Source: Lachnospiraceae bacterium (GTDB taxonomy: Bacteria; Bacillota; Clostridia; Lachnospirales; Lachnospiraceae). From it: 6,298 bases of DNA. The translations under genes and the position numbers were made by a program. The stretch spans positions 1 to 6,298 of the forward strand of contig CAAHDV010000143.1 in NCBI GenBank assembly GCA_900770535.1. The letters run 5' to 3'. The notes beneath the pieces were generated by a model. It saw nothing but the letters and a program-made list of their open reading frames with translations. It was not told the DNA's origin and did not search any database. Numbering within the stretch: position 1 is the stretch's first letter; each line of letters starts with the position of its first letter. Shown one piece after another: positions 1-6,018 of the stretch.

Positions 1-456
1 AGCCGCATGGACCGCACCAGCATGCATTCCGGCCTGGAAGCCCGGGTGCCCTTTGCCGACCACCGCATCGTAGAATATCTCTGGAACGTGCCCTGGAACA
101 TCAAGGCCAAAAACGGCATTGCCAAATACCTGCTGCGTCAGAGCGCAAACGGACTTTTGCCGGATGAAATCCTCTGGCGAAGAAAATCACCCTATCCCAA
201 AACCTACGATACCGCCTATGAAGCCCTTCTGGTAAACCAGATGCGGGAAATTCTGGCAGACAGCCACGCCCCGGTCCTGTCCTTCCTCGACCGGAAAAAA
301 GTGGAAGCTTTTCTGGAAAGCCCATCCGATTACGGAAAACCCTGGTACGGCCAGCTCATGGCCGCGCCGCAGCTGCTGGCTTACATGATCCAGATCAACT
401 ACTGGATGGAGCAGTATCAGATTGCATTGTGTCAGCATCTCGTTTATCACTCATAA
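1..456 (+). CDS. asnB: Asparagine synthetase (glutamine-hydrolysing), C-terminal fragment
   Basis: The reading frame is open at the left edge, so only the last 151 codons are seen; the ATG at 7 is internal. The full enzyme uses glutamine and ATP to convert aspartate to asparagine in the cytoplasm. The visible part is the end of the C-terminal ATP-dependent synthetase domain. It starts in the conserved block DRTSMHSGLEARVPFADH, which is typical of class B asparagine synthetases, and continues through a GIAKYLLR segment and a RRKSPYPKTYD segment. The N-terminal glutamine amidotransferase domain lies outside the window. It is convergent with the SpoIID-like gene. No T-rich terminator for the + strand is seen just after the stop; the hairpins that follow fit the other strand better. 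The family call is firm. The alternative, a specialised AsnB-like amidotransferase of a peptide or polysaccharide cluster, cannot be excluded from this fragment. Confidence 0.92.
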   Translation, partial: SRMDRTSMHSGLEARVPFADHRIVEYLWNVPWNIKAKNGIAKYLLRQSANGLLPDEILWRRKSPYPKTYDTAYEALLVNQMREILADSHAPVLSFLDRKKVEAFLESPSDYGKPWYGQLMAAPQLLAYMIQINYWMEQYQIALCQHLVYHS

Positions 457-463
457 ATGAAAC

Positions 464-490
464 GGGCAGCGCCATCATCCGGCACTGCCC
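464..490 (-). terminator. Third hairpin after the SpoIID-like gene, possible weak terminator
   Basis: The arms GGGCAGCGCC (464-473) and GGCACTGCCC (481-490) enclose a 7-base loop. One position is an A/C mismatch on the + strand but a G-U wobble on the - strand, giving 10 pairs there. On the - strand it is followed by GTTTCATTT; on the + strand by TAACAAAAAT. It therefore reads better leftward, although it begins only 8 bases after the asparagine synthetase stop and may help end both transcripts. Confidence 0.4.
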
Positions 491-500
491 TAACAAAAAT

Positions 501-530
501 AAGCCCCAGCGCGTTCTCGCGCCGGAGCTT
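501..530 (-). terminator. Rho-independent terminator of the SpoIID-like gene operon
   Basis: The arms 501-513 and 518-530 close over the tetraloop 514-517. The 13-position stem has two A/C mismatches on the + strand that become G-U wobbles on the - strand, so the stem is fully paired only in leftward RNA. Leftward RNA then runs into ATTTTTGTT (500-492). Orientation, stem and U-tract agree on a terminator for the gene ending at 623. Confidence 0.8.
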
Positions 531-536
531 ACTAAA

Positions 537-594
537 AAGGGGAGGATAAGTATTTCTCTTTTCTTTGGTACTACTCCTATTATGTCCTCCCCTT
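537..594 (-). terminator. Long-loop inverted repeat, possible first terminator of the leftward operon
   Basis: There is a perfect 10-base inverted repeat, AAGGGGAGGA (537-546) and TCCTCCCCTT (585-594), around a 38-base A/T-rich loop. On the - strand the second arm runs into a T-run (538-534), as a terminator would. The loop is long for a standard terminator, so it could instead be a 3' end stabiliser. It lies 28 bases past the SpoIID-like stop and 6 bases before the next hairpin. Confidence 0.45.
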
Positions 595-622
595 CCGTTC
601 TTATACACACCGGAGAAAAAAT

Positions 623-2881
623 TTATTCTTTTTCTTCGATGGTCACGCCGTCGTAGAAATATTTCAAAATCTCTTCGTATCCCATACCGGCCTTGGCCAT
701 GGCCTGGGCGCCGTTCTGGCTCATACCGACACCGTGGCCGTAGCCGCCGCCGTAAACACGAAACTGCGCCACACCGTTTTCATCGGTCCCGGTTTCTTCT
801 ATGATCAGGAATCCGCTTGGCAGCAGGGACCAGCCCTCAGAGGTTTTCCCCACACCGTAGTTTAACTGGATCGATGCATCTCCCAGAGCACTGCGAATAG
901 CGTTCTGACCGGATATGGTGGTTTCTCCTTCACTGCCTTTTACAAGAAGCTTCATGGCGACGCCACCCGGTCCGCGCTCGGTCACAGACACACTGGTTAC
1001 CGTTCCCACTCCGCTCACATGGGACGCAATGATGGTTCCGTTCGTCTTAAAATTCCACCGGTATAACGGATAAGAGGAATCATAGGCAGAAAAATCCTTC
1101 TTTTTGATGAACGAAGCAAATTCCTCCTCACTGGCAAAGCTTAACCGGCTTCTTGCCGTCTGCAGGCTTAAGCAGCGCAGATACGGTGTATCTTCCGGAT
1201 CACTGTCCCAGATGGCCGCGTTGGTGGTTGTGCCGCAGGAAGTGGAAAAATAGTAGGCTGTGATTGGAGTTCCGTCATAGTACAGCATTTTTCCATAGGT
1301 TTCCTGTACTGCCTGGGTCGTCTTCTCATCCGGGTCTACATTGTTATATACCTGGAACTGGGTGCTGTCATCAATCTGGGCACCGTAAGCACTATAAGTG
1401 TTGCTTCTGCTCTGCATAAACGCATAGGTCCGGGCACAGACTGCCTGGGCTTTCAATGCCTCCTTCTCATAGCTGGATGGCATCTCGCTGGGGATAACTT
1501 TCTTCAAATACTCTTCCAGCTCAATCTCATTGACCAGCACCAGGCCTTCCTCTGTATCCAGAATCTCCAGACGTCCGCCATAGGACGGAGTTCCCTGCGC
1601 CCGGTTTAAGCTGGTCACGGTAAGCTCATTGCCATCCTGCGGTTCCAGGACCAGACGTTCGCTGCAGGTTCCATCTCCGCTAGCCACAGAAATGACCGCG
1701 CCGGGATCCAGCATGGTTTCCTTATCTCCCTGAATTTCTTTGACGCTGCCCGGGCAGGTAATCTCAAGCTTCGCATGATACCGGCTCTCAAAGCCATTTC
1801 CCAGAATCAATACACGGATCTTGTCGGCCGTGTCCTCCCGCTCTTTGATCACCGCGCAGATTTTCCCTTTCGCCACTACAAATTCCTGGCTCTCACTTCC
1901 CACCAGAATATCCGAAAGCTGCTGCCGTTTTACATCTCCATAGGCCTTTAATACCTTGTATTCCTCATCCAGCGGCACGCTTCCGTACCCTTCCAGTTCA
2001 ATGGCCGTATCCTGCACGGAAAGGACTTTTCCGCTGATGCGCTCTTTCTTCACGGATACCTTTGTGATCTTTCCATGCTCCATGGTAAGATCCGCCAGAT
2101 TGCCGATCAGCTCATCTGTCTTTTTGTAGCTTTTCCGAAACGGGATTTTGCGCTGGATATCTCCGATGTATACCATCAGTCCCTGACTGTCCCCGTCCAG
2201 AATCCATACATTCCGGTACAGCGTATTCTGGCCCTCGTCCTTCTGCACATGGATCAGTTCTGTATCCCGCACCCAGACAGTCAGCTCATGATCCACATAG
2301 GAATCCAGCGACAGGCCATAAAAAGTAAGTGTTCCAAGACTGGTATACGCAGTCCAGGCCGGACAGCCCTGAATGTTTTCCGGCGTTCCGTAAATGCGAA
2401 TGCTTTCTGTATGTACCGCGCCATCCGGGTCCGCTTCCTTTAACAGAGAGTCATAGAGAAGCCACCAGTCTTCCTCCGGATACGCCTTTTTCCCATTTTT
2501 ACGGGTTCCCGGTACAAGCCGCTTCAGACTGCCGGAAACCTGCTGTGCAATTCGGGCTGCTTCACTGTAGGTCAAAAAGCCCTCCGCGTGTTCCCGGTCT
2601 GCCGGAGTCTCCGTTTCATCCAGATATCCGTTTTCATACAGATAATCCAGATAGGGCACATACCACTCCCCTACCTCATCTGCCGCAAAATGAGACGCCC
2701 CATATTCTTTTTCCCATGCTTTTAGCTCCTCCGGTGATAAAACAGCAAGGGCGACTGACTTTGCAGCCGCCGCCCTGGTAATTCCTGATTTTTCCGGTTC
2801 ACAGATTAAGATCACCAGGATTAACGTCAGGACGATCACCGGAATTCCAAGAATCCACCGGATCATATTACGTTTTTTCAT
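623..2881 (-). CDS. Long SpoIID/LytB-domain protein (membrane-anchored, lytic-transglycosylase-like)
   Basis: The protein has 752 residues. Residues 8-27 form an N-terminal hydrophobic anchor after a basic start (MKKRN), so the bulk should lie outside the membrane. The SpoIID domain occupies about 355-752: an IRVLI start near 356, the block EEYLKKVIPSEMP (456-468) with the expected catalytic Glu466, EALKAQAVCARTYA (474-487), the STSCGTTT block (546-553) and the C-terminal GYGHGVGMSQ (713-722). SpoIID proteins cleave glycan strands stripped of stem peptides during engulfment; some bind zinc, and Cys549, Cys570 and His716 are candidate ligands by position. B. subtilis SpoIID has about 340 residues, so some 350 residues here are extra. 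Within these, 72-115 weakly resemble an S-layer homology repeat and about 180-350 look beta-rich. It is the second gene of a leftward pair, 9 bases after the membrane-protein stop. Size and context suggest a SpoIID/LytB paralogue rather than the canonical spoIID. Family is sure; exact role is not. Confidence 0.93.
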   Translation of the reverse strand: MKKRNMIRWILGIPVIVLTLILVILICEPEKSGITRAAAAKSVALAVLSPEELKAWEKEYGASHFAADEVGEWYVPYLDYLYENGYLDETETPADREHAEGFLTYSEAARIAQQVSGSLKRLVPGTRKNGKKAYPEEDWWLLYDSLLKEADPDGAVHTESIRIYGTPENIQGCPAWTAYTSLGTLTFYGLSLDSYVDHELTVWVRDTELIHVQKDEGQNTLYRNVWILDGDSQGLMVYIGDIQRKIPFRKSYKKTDELIGNLADLTMEHGKITKVSVKKERISGKVLSVQDTAIELEGYGSVPLDEEYKVLKAYGDVKRQQLSDILVGSESQEFVVAKGKICAVIKEREDTADKIRVLILGNGFESRYHAKLEITCPGSVKEIQGDKETMLDPGAVISVASGDGTCSERLVLEPQDGNELTVTSLNRAQGTPSYGGRLEILDTEEGLVLVNEIELEEYLKKVIPSEMPSSYEKEALKAQAVCARTYAFMQSRSNTYSAYGAQIDDSTQFQVYNNVDPDEKTTQAVQETYGKMLYYDGTPITAYYFSTSCGTTTNAAIWDSDPEDTPYLRCLSLQTARSRLSFASEEEFASFIKKKDFSAYDSSYPLYRWNFKTNGTIIASHVSGVGTVTSVSVTERGPGGVAMKLLVKGSEGETTISGQNAIRSALGDASIQLNYGVGKTSEGWSLLPSGFLIIEETGTDENGVAQFRVYGGGYGHGVGMSQNGAQAMAKAGMGYEEILKYFYDGVTIEEKE

Positions 2882-2886
2882 AAATG

Positions 2887-2893
2887 CCTCTTA
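2887..2893 (-). promoter_or_regulatory. Ribosome binding site of the SpoIID-like gene, overlapping the upstream stop
   Basis: On the - strand the sequence TAAGAGG lies 5 bases before the ATG at 2881. Its TAA is the stop codon of the upstream membrane-protein gene. Translation ending at that stop would place ribosomes directly on the next initiation site, so translational coupling is likely. Confidence 0.7.
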
Positions 2894-4126
2894 TTTTTTG
2901 ATATAAGTCTGCTCAGTTTCGTCAATGTAGTTCAGACTGCCATATTCATCAATATTACCAGACAATGCTTTTTTCCCAAGCCGCCAGGTAGTGAACTCCG
3001 TCACCAGACGGTAGATGACCGCAAAGGTCGGAACACCAATGATCATGCCCACAAATCCCATCAGGCCGCCAAACAGCAAAATGGAAAACAGCACCCAGAA
3101 GCTGGAAAGTCCGGTGGAATCTCCTAAAATCTTTGGTCCGAGAATGTTGCCGTCAAACTGCTGCAGCAGAAGGACGAAGATCAGGAAATACAGGCATTTC
3201 ATCGGATCGGATAACAGGATCAGGAACGCGCTTGGAATGGCCCCGATGAACGGTCCGAAAAACGGGATGACATTGGTGACACCGACAATCACGCTGACCA
3301 GAAGCACATATGGCATATTGGCAAAACCAAGAAGCACAAAGCAGATCAGGCCGATGATCAGGGAATCCAGCAGCTTACCGATGATGAATCCGCCAAATAC
3401 CTGATGTACATACCGTCCTTCCTCTATCACTTTATTCGCGATCTTTAACGGAAATACCCCGTAAATGATCATTTTGGCCTGCGCAAGCAGCTTTTCTTTC
3501 ATATTCAGCAGATAAACCATGACGATAAGGCCAATGAGGATATCAAACACCGCCTGCACCACCAGAACCACGCCGCTGGACACGCTGCCGATGATCCGGT
3601 AAATATTCGGCCCCACCACATTGGTCAGCCAGTTCTGCAGATAATCCGCCGCCGCGCCGTAATGCTGCATCACCTGCTGCTCCAGATCCGGATTGTCTGC
3701 CAGAACCTTTTCCAGCCAGATTTCCAGATTGTTAATACTGGATGGCAGGGTCTCCATGACACCGCGGATGCTGCTGATGAGCTGCGGAATCAGCATGGAA
3801 ATAAGACCGACCACCACAGCGATCAGCAAGCACAGGCTGGCCAGTGTGCCAAGAAAGCCTCCCAGTCTCTTCCGGCCCGTCTCATCCGGAATGATGTCCT
3901 TCGTCAGTTTCATAACCACAGCCTGTACCCGGTTGTAAACCGGATTCAGCAGGTAGGCAAACACTGCTCCGTAGATGACCGGCGCAAGGATGTGCGCGAT
4001 CTTTGCGCCCAGTGCCGCCACCAGGGACCAGCGCATGACCACAAACACCGCCGCAACCAGGAGCAGCAGAACCGCCAGTGCGGTCACCCCCCAGCATATG
4101 TATGTGCGGTACTTATCATTCTTCAT
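2891..4126 (-). CDS. AI-2E family (UPF0118) transporter-like membrane protein
   Basis: The chosen start is the ATG at 4126, giving 411 residues, because it has AAAGGAA at a good distance. A longer frame from a GTG at 4201 has no Shine-Dalgarno sequence, and neither does an ATG at 4144. Hydrophobic segments lie near 10-31, 36-60, 92-116 and 181-206, with several more in 244-375. Between the third and fourth is a polar helical stretch (about 120-175), as in the family. Family signatures are TNVIPFFGPFIGAIPS (284-299) and FDGNILGPKILG with following GLSSFWVL (324-346), then a Gly-rich last helix ending GVPTFAVI. The family includes E. coli TqsA (AI-2 export), PerM, and Bacillus YtvI, which belongs to the sporulation set; substrates of most members are unknown. 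Being directly upstream of a SpoIID-domain gene favours an envelope or sporulation role over quorum signalling, but that is inference. Confidence 0.92.
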   Translation of the reverse strand: MKNDKYRTYICWGVTALAVLLLLVAAVFVVMRWSLVAALGAKIAHILAPVIYGAVFAYLLNPVYNRVQAVVMKLTKDIIPDETGRKRLGGFLGTLASLCLLIAVVVGLISMLIPQLISSIRGVMETLPSSINNLEIWLEKVLADNPDLEQQVMQHYGAAADYLQNWLTNVVGPNIYRIIGSVSSGVVLVVQAVFDILIGLIVMVYLLNMKEKLLAQAKMIIYGVFPLKIANKVIEEGRYVHQVFGGFIIGKLLDSLIIGLICFVLLGFANMPYVLLVSVIVGVTNVIPFFGPFIGAIPSAFLILLSDPMKCLYFLIFVLLLQQFDGNILGPKILGDSTGLSSFWVLFSILLFGGLMGFVGMIIGVPTFAVIYRLVTEFTTWRLGKKALSGNIDEYGSLNYIDETEQTYIKK

Positions 4127-4135
4127 ATTTGTGTT

Positions 4136-4140
4136 TCCTT
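4136..4140 (-). promoter_or_regulatory. Ribosome binding site deciding the start of the AI-2E family gene
   Basis: AAGGA on the - strand lies 9 bases before the ATG at 4126. Neither upstream alternative start (ATG at 4144, GTG at 4201) has a purine-rich site in front of it, so this site selects the 411-residue form. Confidence 0.7.
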
Positions 4141-4215
4141 TCATGGAATCAGTATTGCCCGAAAAACAGACGCTAATCACGTTTTTCCTTCCGTCTGCCA
4201 CAAAACGGCAACACC

Positions 4216-4243
4216 GTATTAGTATCTATAGTTTAACACACAA
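4216..4243 (-). promoter_or_regulatory. Weak candidate promoter for the membrane protein/SpoIID-like operon
   Basis: On the - strand, TTGTGT (4243-4238) and TAATAC (4221-4216) are 16 bases apart; each matches the sigma-A consensus at only three positions. TATAGA nearby is an alternative -10 without a good -35. A sporulation sigma factor promoter is possible, but no clear motif can be claimed. The operon must start between here and the 6S terminator at 4309, or read through it. Confidence 0.2.
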
Positions 4244-4308
4244 CGGCATAAAAATAACGTTAAAATAAAATAAACTGTACGAAATGATACAGAAATAAGC
4301 ATAATAAA

Positions 4309-4329
4309 AGCAGCGGGTTCTCCGCTGCT
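4309..4329 (-). terminator. Terminator of the 6S RNA gene (bidirectional in appearance)
   Basis: The arms AGCAGCGG (4309-4316) and CCGCTGCT (4322-4329) form a perfect 8-pair stem with a 5-base loop. On the - strand it is followed by TTTTATTAT, and on the + strand by CTTTTCTCTTTT, so it could work both ways. The only transcript known to approach it is the leftward 6S RNA, whose closing stem ends 13 bases upstream. Confidence 0.8.
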
Positions 4330-4341
4330 CTTTTCTCTTTT

Positions 4342-4519
4342 GTAATCCCGAATGTGCCGTTCTTACTTATTGACGCCTAGCGAAGCTAGGTGGGCAACCG
4401 CACGCTGGTTTCTGCCTTCCACTCAATGGAGGCCTGGCATCTGCCGGCAGATATAGGAATCCCTTAGTCAGTAATGTAGGTTCAAAATGGGTAAGGTTGT
4501 CGAACACTTCAGGAATTAC
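4342..4519 (-). ncRNA. ssrS: 6S RNA
   Basis: 6S RNA mimics an open promoter and binds housekeeping sigma-RNA polymerase, tuning transcription as cells leave exponential growth. On the - strand, the 5' segment TTCCTGAAGTGTTCG and the 3' segment CGGCACATTCGGGAT pair as the long bulged closing stem (4501-4519 with 4342-4359). GUGUUCGACAA on the 5' side and CGGCAC on the 3' side are hallmark positions shared with other 6S RNAs. Inside, TTAC and TGAC pair with GTAA and GTCA across a 4-base bulge. A small 3'-side hairpin CCTAGC/GCTAGG (4390-4376) follows the family layout, and a terminal hairpin GCCTCCA/TGGAAGGC caps the molecule. Length (about 180 bases), a strong promoter at 4545-4573 and a terminator at 4309-4329 all fit. 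No conserved ORF overlaps it. Boundaries are those of the closing stem; the primary transcript probably starts near 4538. Confidence 0.85.
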
Positions 4520-4544
4520 TTACTGTCTCGTTTGTTCTGAACTG

Positions 4545-4573
4545 ATTATACAACATGTAGTGTTCTTTTTCAA
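4545..4573 (-). promoter_or_regulatory. Sigma-A promoter of the 6S RNA gene
   Basis: On the - strand, TTGAAA (4573-4568), a 17-base spacer, then a perfect TATAAT (4550-4545). Initiation is predicted at A4538 or next to it, about 20 bases before the closing stem of the 6S RNA. A second TTGAAA lies just upstream. It is one of the strongest promoters in the window, as suits an abundant RNA. Confidence 0.85.
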
Positions 4574-4644
4574 GTTCCTTTTCAAAACATCCACGACTTT
4601 CCAGTTTCATGACCAGAACTACGCTGTCTCTGCCCTGGATGGCG

Positions 4645-4673
4645 TTGCAATTTTGCGCCGCTTTCTGTATACT
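4645..4673 (+). promoter_or_regulatory. Sigma-A promoter of the radical SAM gene
   Basis: TTGCAA (4645-4650), a 17-base spacer, then TATACT (4668-4673) preceded by CTG. Initiation near 4680 gives a short leader of about 38 bases before the ATG at 4718. It is divergent from the 6S promoter; the two -35 elements are about 70 bases apart. Confidence 0.75.
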
Positions 4674-4717
4674 GGAAATCACATAAATTTTATCATATTT
4701 CAGATTGGAGTACCATC

Positions 4718-5653
4718 ATGTCAGACCACATCTTATCTTATTTTCAGGCACAGATCAGCCACTGCCAGCTCTGCCCCCGCATGTGCGGCGTTGACCGGAA
4801 CGCCCAGAGAGGTTTCTGCCAGGCGCCCGCCGGCGCAGTAGCCGCCCGGGCTGCCCTGCACTTCTGGGAAGAGCCCTGCATCAGCGGCACAAAGGGAAGC
4901 GGTACCGTGTTTTTCAGCGGCTGCACTCTGCGCTGCTGCTTCTGCCAGAACTATAAGATCAGCCGCGACTTATACGGCAAACCCCTGACTACCCGCGAAC
5001 TGGCCGATGCCTTTTTGCGTCTCCAGGATCAGGGCGCCAACAACATCAGCCTTGTAACCGCTACCCATTTTCTTCCATGGATCATTCCTGCCCTGGATCT
5101 GGTCAAGGACCGGCTTCAGATTCCCGTTGTTTACAACTGCGGCGGCTACGAGCGCGTCGAAACGGTAAAGGCCTTACATGATTACGTGGATATCTGGCTT
5201 CCGGATCTCAAATATGAAAGCTCCGAGCTCTCCACCCGCTATTCCCAGGCTCCGTTCTATTTCCAGACCGCCGCCAGCGCCATCTCCCAGATGATTCGTC
5301 AGACTGGAGCTCCGCATGTTCGTGAAATTCCGGGAGAATCCATGCCGGTCATGGACCGTGGTGTCATTATCCGCCATCTGGTACTGCCCGGACAAAAAGA
5401 AGACTCCATCCGCCTGATGCACTGGATCGCAGAAAATCTGCCAAAAGACAGCTTTTACATCAGTCTGATGAGTCAGTATACCCCCTATGAAAAGAACCCG
5501 CAGTTTCCGGAACTGAACCGCCGTATCACCAGCTATGAATACCAGAAGGTGGTGGACACGGCTCTCGACCTCGGGCTCACCCAGGGCTTTATGCAGGAAA
5601 AAAGCAGCGCAAAGGAAGAATACACCCCGGATTTCAATCTGGAAGGACTCTAG
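4718..5653 (+). CDS. PflX/PflA-like radical SAM protein (COG1313 type)
   Basis: The 311-residue cytoplasmic protein belongs to the radical SAM superfamily, related to pyruvate formate-lyase activating enzymes. The [4Fe-4S]/SAM motif CX3CX2C is Cys69, Cys73 and Cys76 in SGCTLRCCFCQN. An N-terminal Cys-rich segment (Cys16, Cys19, Cys23, Cys34, in CQLCPRMCGVDR) is typical of the PflX subgroup and may bind metal. Further subgroup signatures are VYNCGGYE (138-145), VDIWLPDLKY (157-166), RGVIIRHLVLPG (214-225) and the late LMSQYTPY (250-257). Family length is usual. The start is supported by GGAG 7 bases upstream and by the promoter at 4645. No glycyl-radical enzyme is adjacent, so the substrate cannot be named; members of this subgroup have largely unassigned function. 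It appears to be a single-gene transcript ending at the hairpin at 5705. Confidence 0.92.
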   Translation: MSDHILSYFQAQISHCQLCPRMCGVDRNAQRGFCQAPAGAVAARAALHFWEEPCISGTKGSGTVFFSGCTLRCCFCQNYKISRDLYGKPLTTRELADAFLRLQDQGANNISLVTATHFLPWIIPALDLVKDRLQIPVVYNCGGYERVETVKALHDYVDIWLPDLKYESSELSTRYSQAPFYFQTAASAISQMIRQTGAPHVREIPGESMPVMDRGVIIRHLVLPGQKEDSIRLMHWIAENLPKDSFYISLMSQYTPYEKNPQFPELNRRITSYEYQKVVDTALDLGLTQGFMQEKSSAKEEYTPDFNLEGL

Positions 5654-5704
5654 TATAATCCACGCGGCTGCACTGCCAGTACGCACGGTCTGCAGACATG
5701 ATTT

Positions 5705-5744
5705 AAGCGGATACCAAAGGTTTACATCTTTGATACCCGCTTTT
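5705..5744 (+). terminator. Terminator of the radical SAM gene
   Basis: The arms 5705-5719 and 5728-5742 form a 15-position stem over an 8-base loop, running into TTTTAATT (5741-5748). On the + strand two positions are A/C mismatches; on the - strand both become G-U wobbles, so the structure is also stable in leftward RNA, though there it lacks a U-tract. It begins 52 bases after the stop codon. Most likely it ends the rightward gene and may also form the 3' end of a leftward RNA. Confidence 0.7.
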
Positions 5745-5931
5745 AATTCACTTCGTCCACTGGACTGTACCTCGCTTTTTCAGTTTGTACGTTTCCTTAT
5801 TCAGTTTTTGTTTTCTCTGACCCTCTGATATTTGCTTATCTGATGTTTGTTTCTTTTTTTCATCCTGTCCGATTCTGAAATCTATCACCCTGACTGCACT
5901 TTCTCGTCATACAGCTAAGACAATTCTTTTC

Positions 5932-5971
5932 AGTTTATAACAGGTTTCTCAAATAAAGTTTATCAGGTTTC
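5932..5971. repeat. Short direct repeat within the candidate RNA
   Basis: AGTTTATAACAGGTTTC (5932-5948) recurs as AGTTTATCAGGTTTC (5957-5971), differing by a 2-base insertion, with starts 25 bases apart. On the - strand both copies read GAAACCTG followed by ATAAACT. This may be a local duplication or a repeated RNA element. Confidence 0.5.
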
Positions 5972-6018
5972 GTTCTGGTCTTTCCGAAAACCTTTAGGGT
6001 GTTGCTAAACTATTTCGG
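5965..6018 (-). other. Pair of mutually exclusive stems in the candidate RNA
   Basis: In leftward RNA, TTTCGG (5989-5984) can pair with CCGAAA (6018-6013), enclosing a second stem TTTAG/CTAAA (6009-6005 with 5997-5993). Alternatively, AGGTTTTCG (5993-5985) can pair with CGAAACCT (5972-5965) with one bulge. The two share bases 5985-5989 and so cannot form together. This is a structural observation only; no ligand or function is implied. Confidence 0.35.

Noticed and set aside
2075..2781. Two open frames on + antisense to the SpoIID-like gene
   Set aside because: They are shadows of the real gene; no recognisable protein features or ribosome sites.
4127..4201. N-terminal extension of the AI-2E family protein from a GTG at 4201
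   Set aside because: No Shine-Dalgarno sequence precedes the GTG or the ATG at 4144, the added residues are not family-like, and the ATG at 4126 has AAGGA 9 bases upstream.
4497..4841. Open frame on + upstream of and overlapping the radical SAM gene
   Set aside because: It overlaps the 6S RNA 5' arm and both promoters, has no ribosome site, and its second half is an out-of-frame reading of the radical SAM gene.
5174..5686. 170-codon open frame on - inside the radical SAM gene
   Set aside because: It is antisense to a well-supported conserved protein and has no family features.
5688..5697. Palindrome GTCTGCAGAC after the radical SAM stop
   Set aside because: A single short palindrome with no partner copy and no promoter to act on; chance is sufficient.
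5801..5863. Leftward 20-residue basic ORF beginning MKKRNKH
   Set aside because: There is no proper ribosome site at the right distance and it lies in A-rich DNA where Lys/Asn codons arise by chance. It would be reconsidered if conserved.
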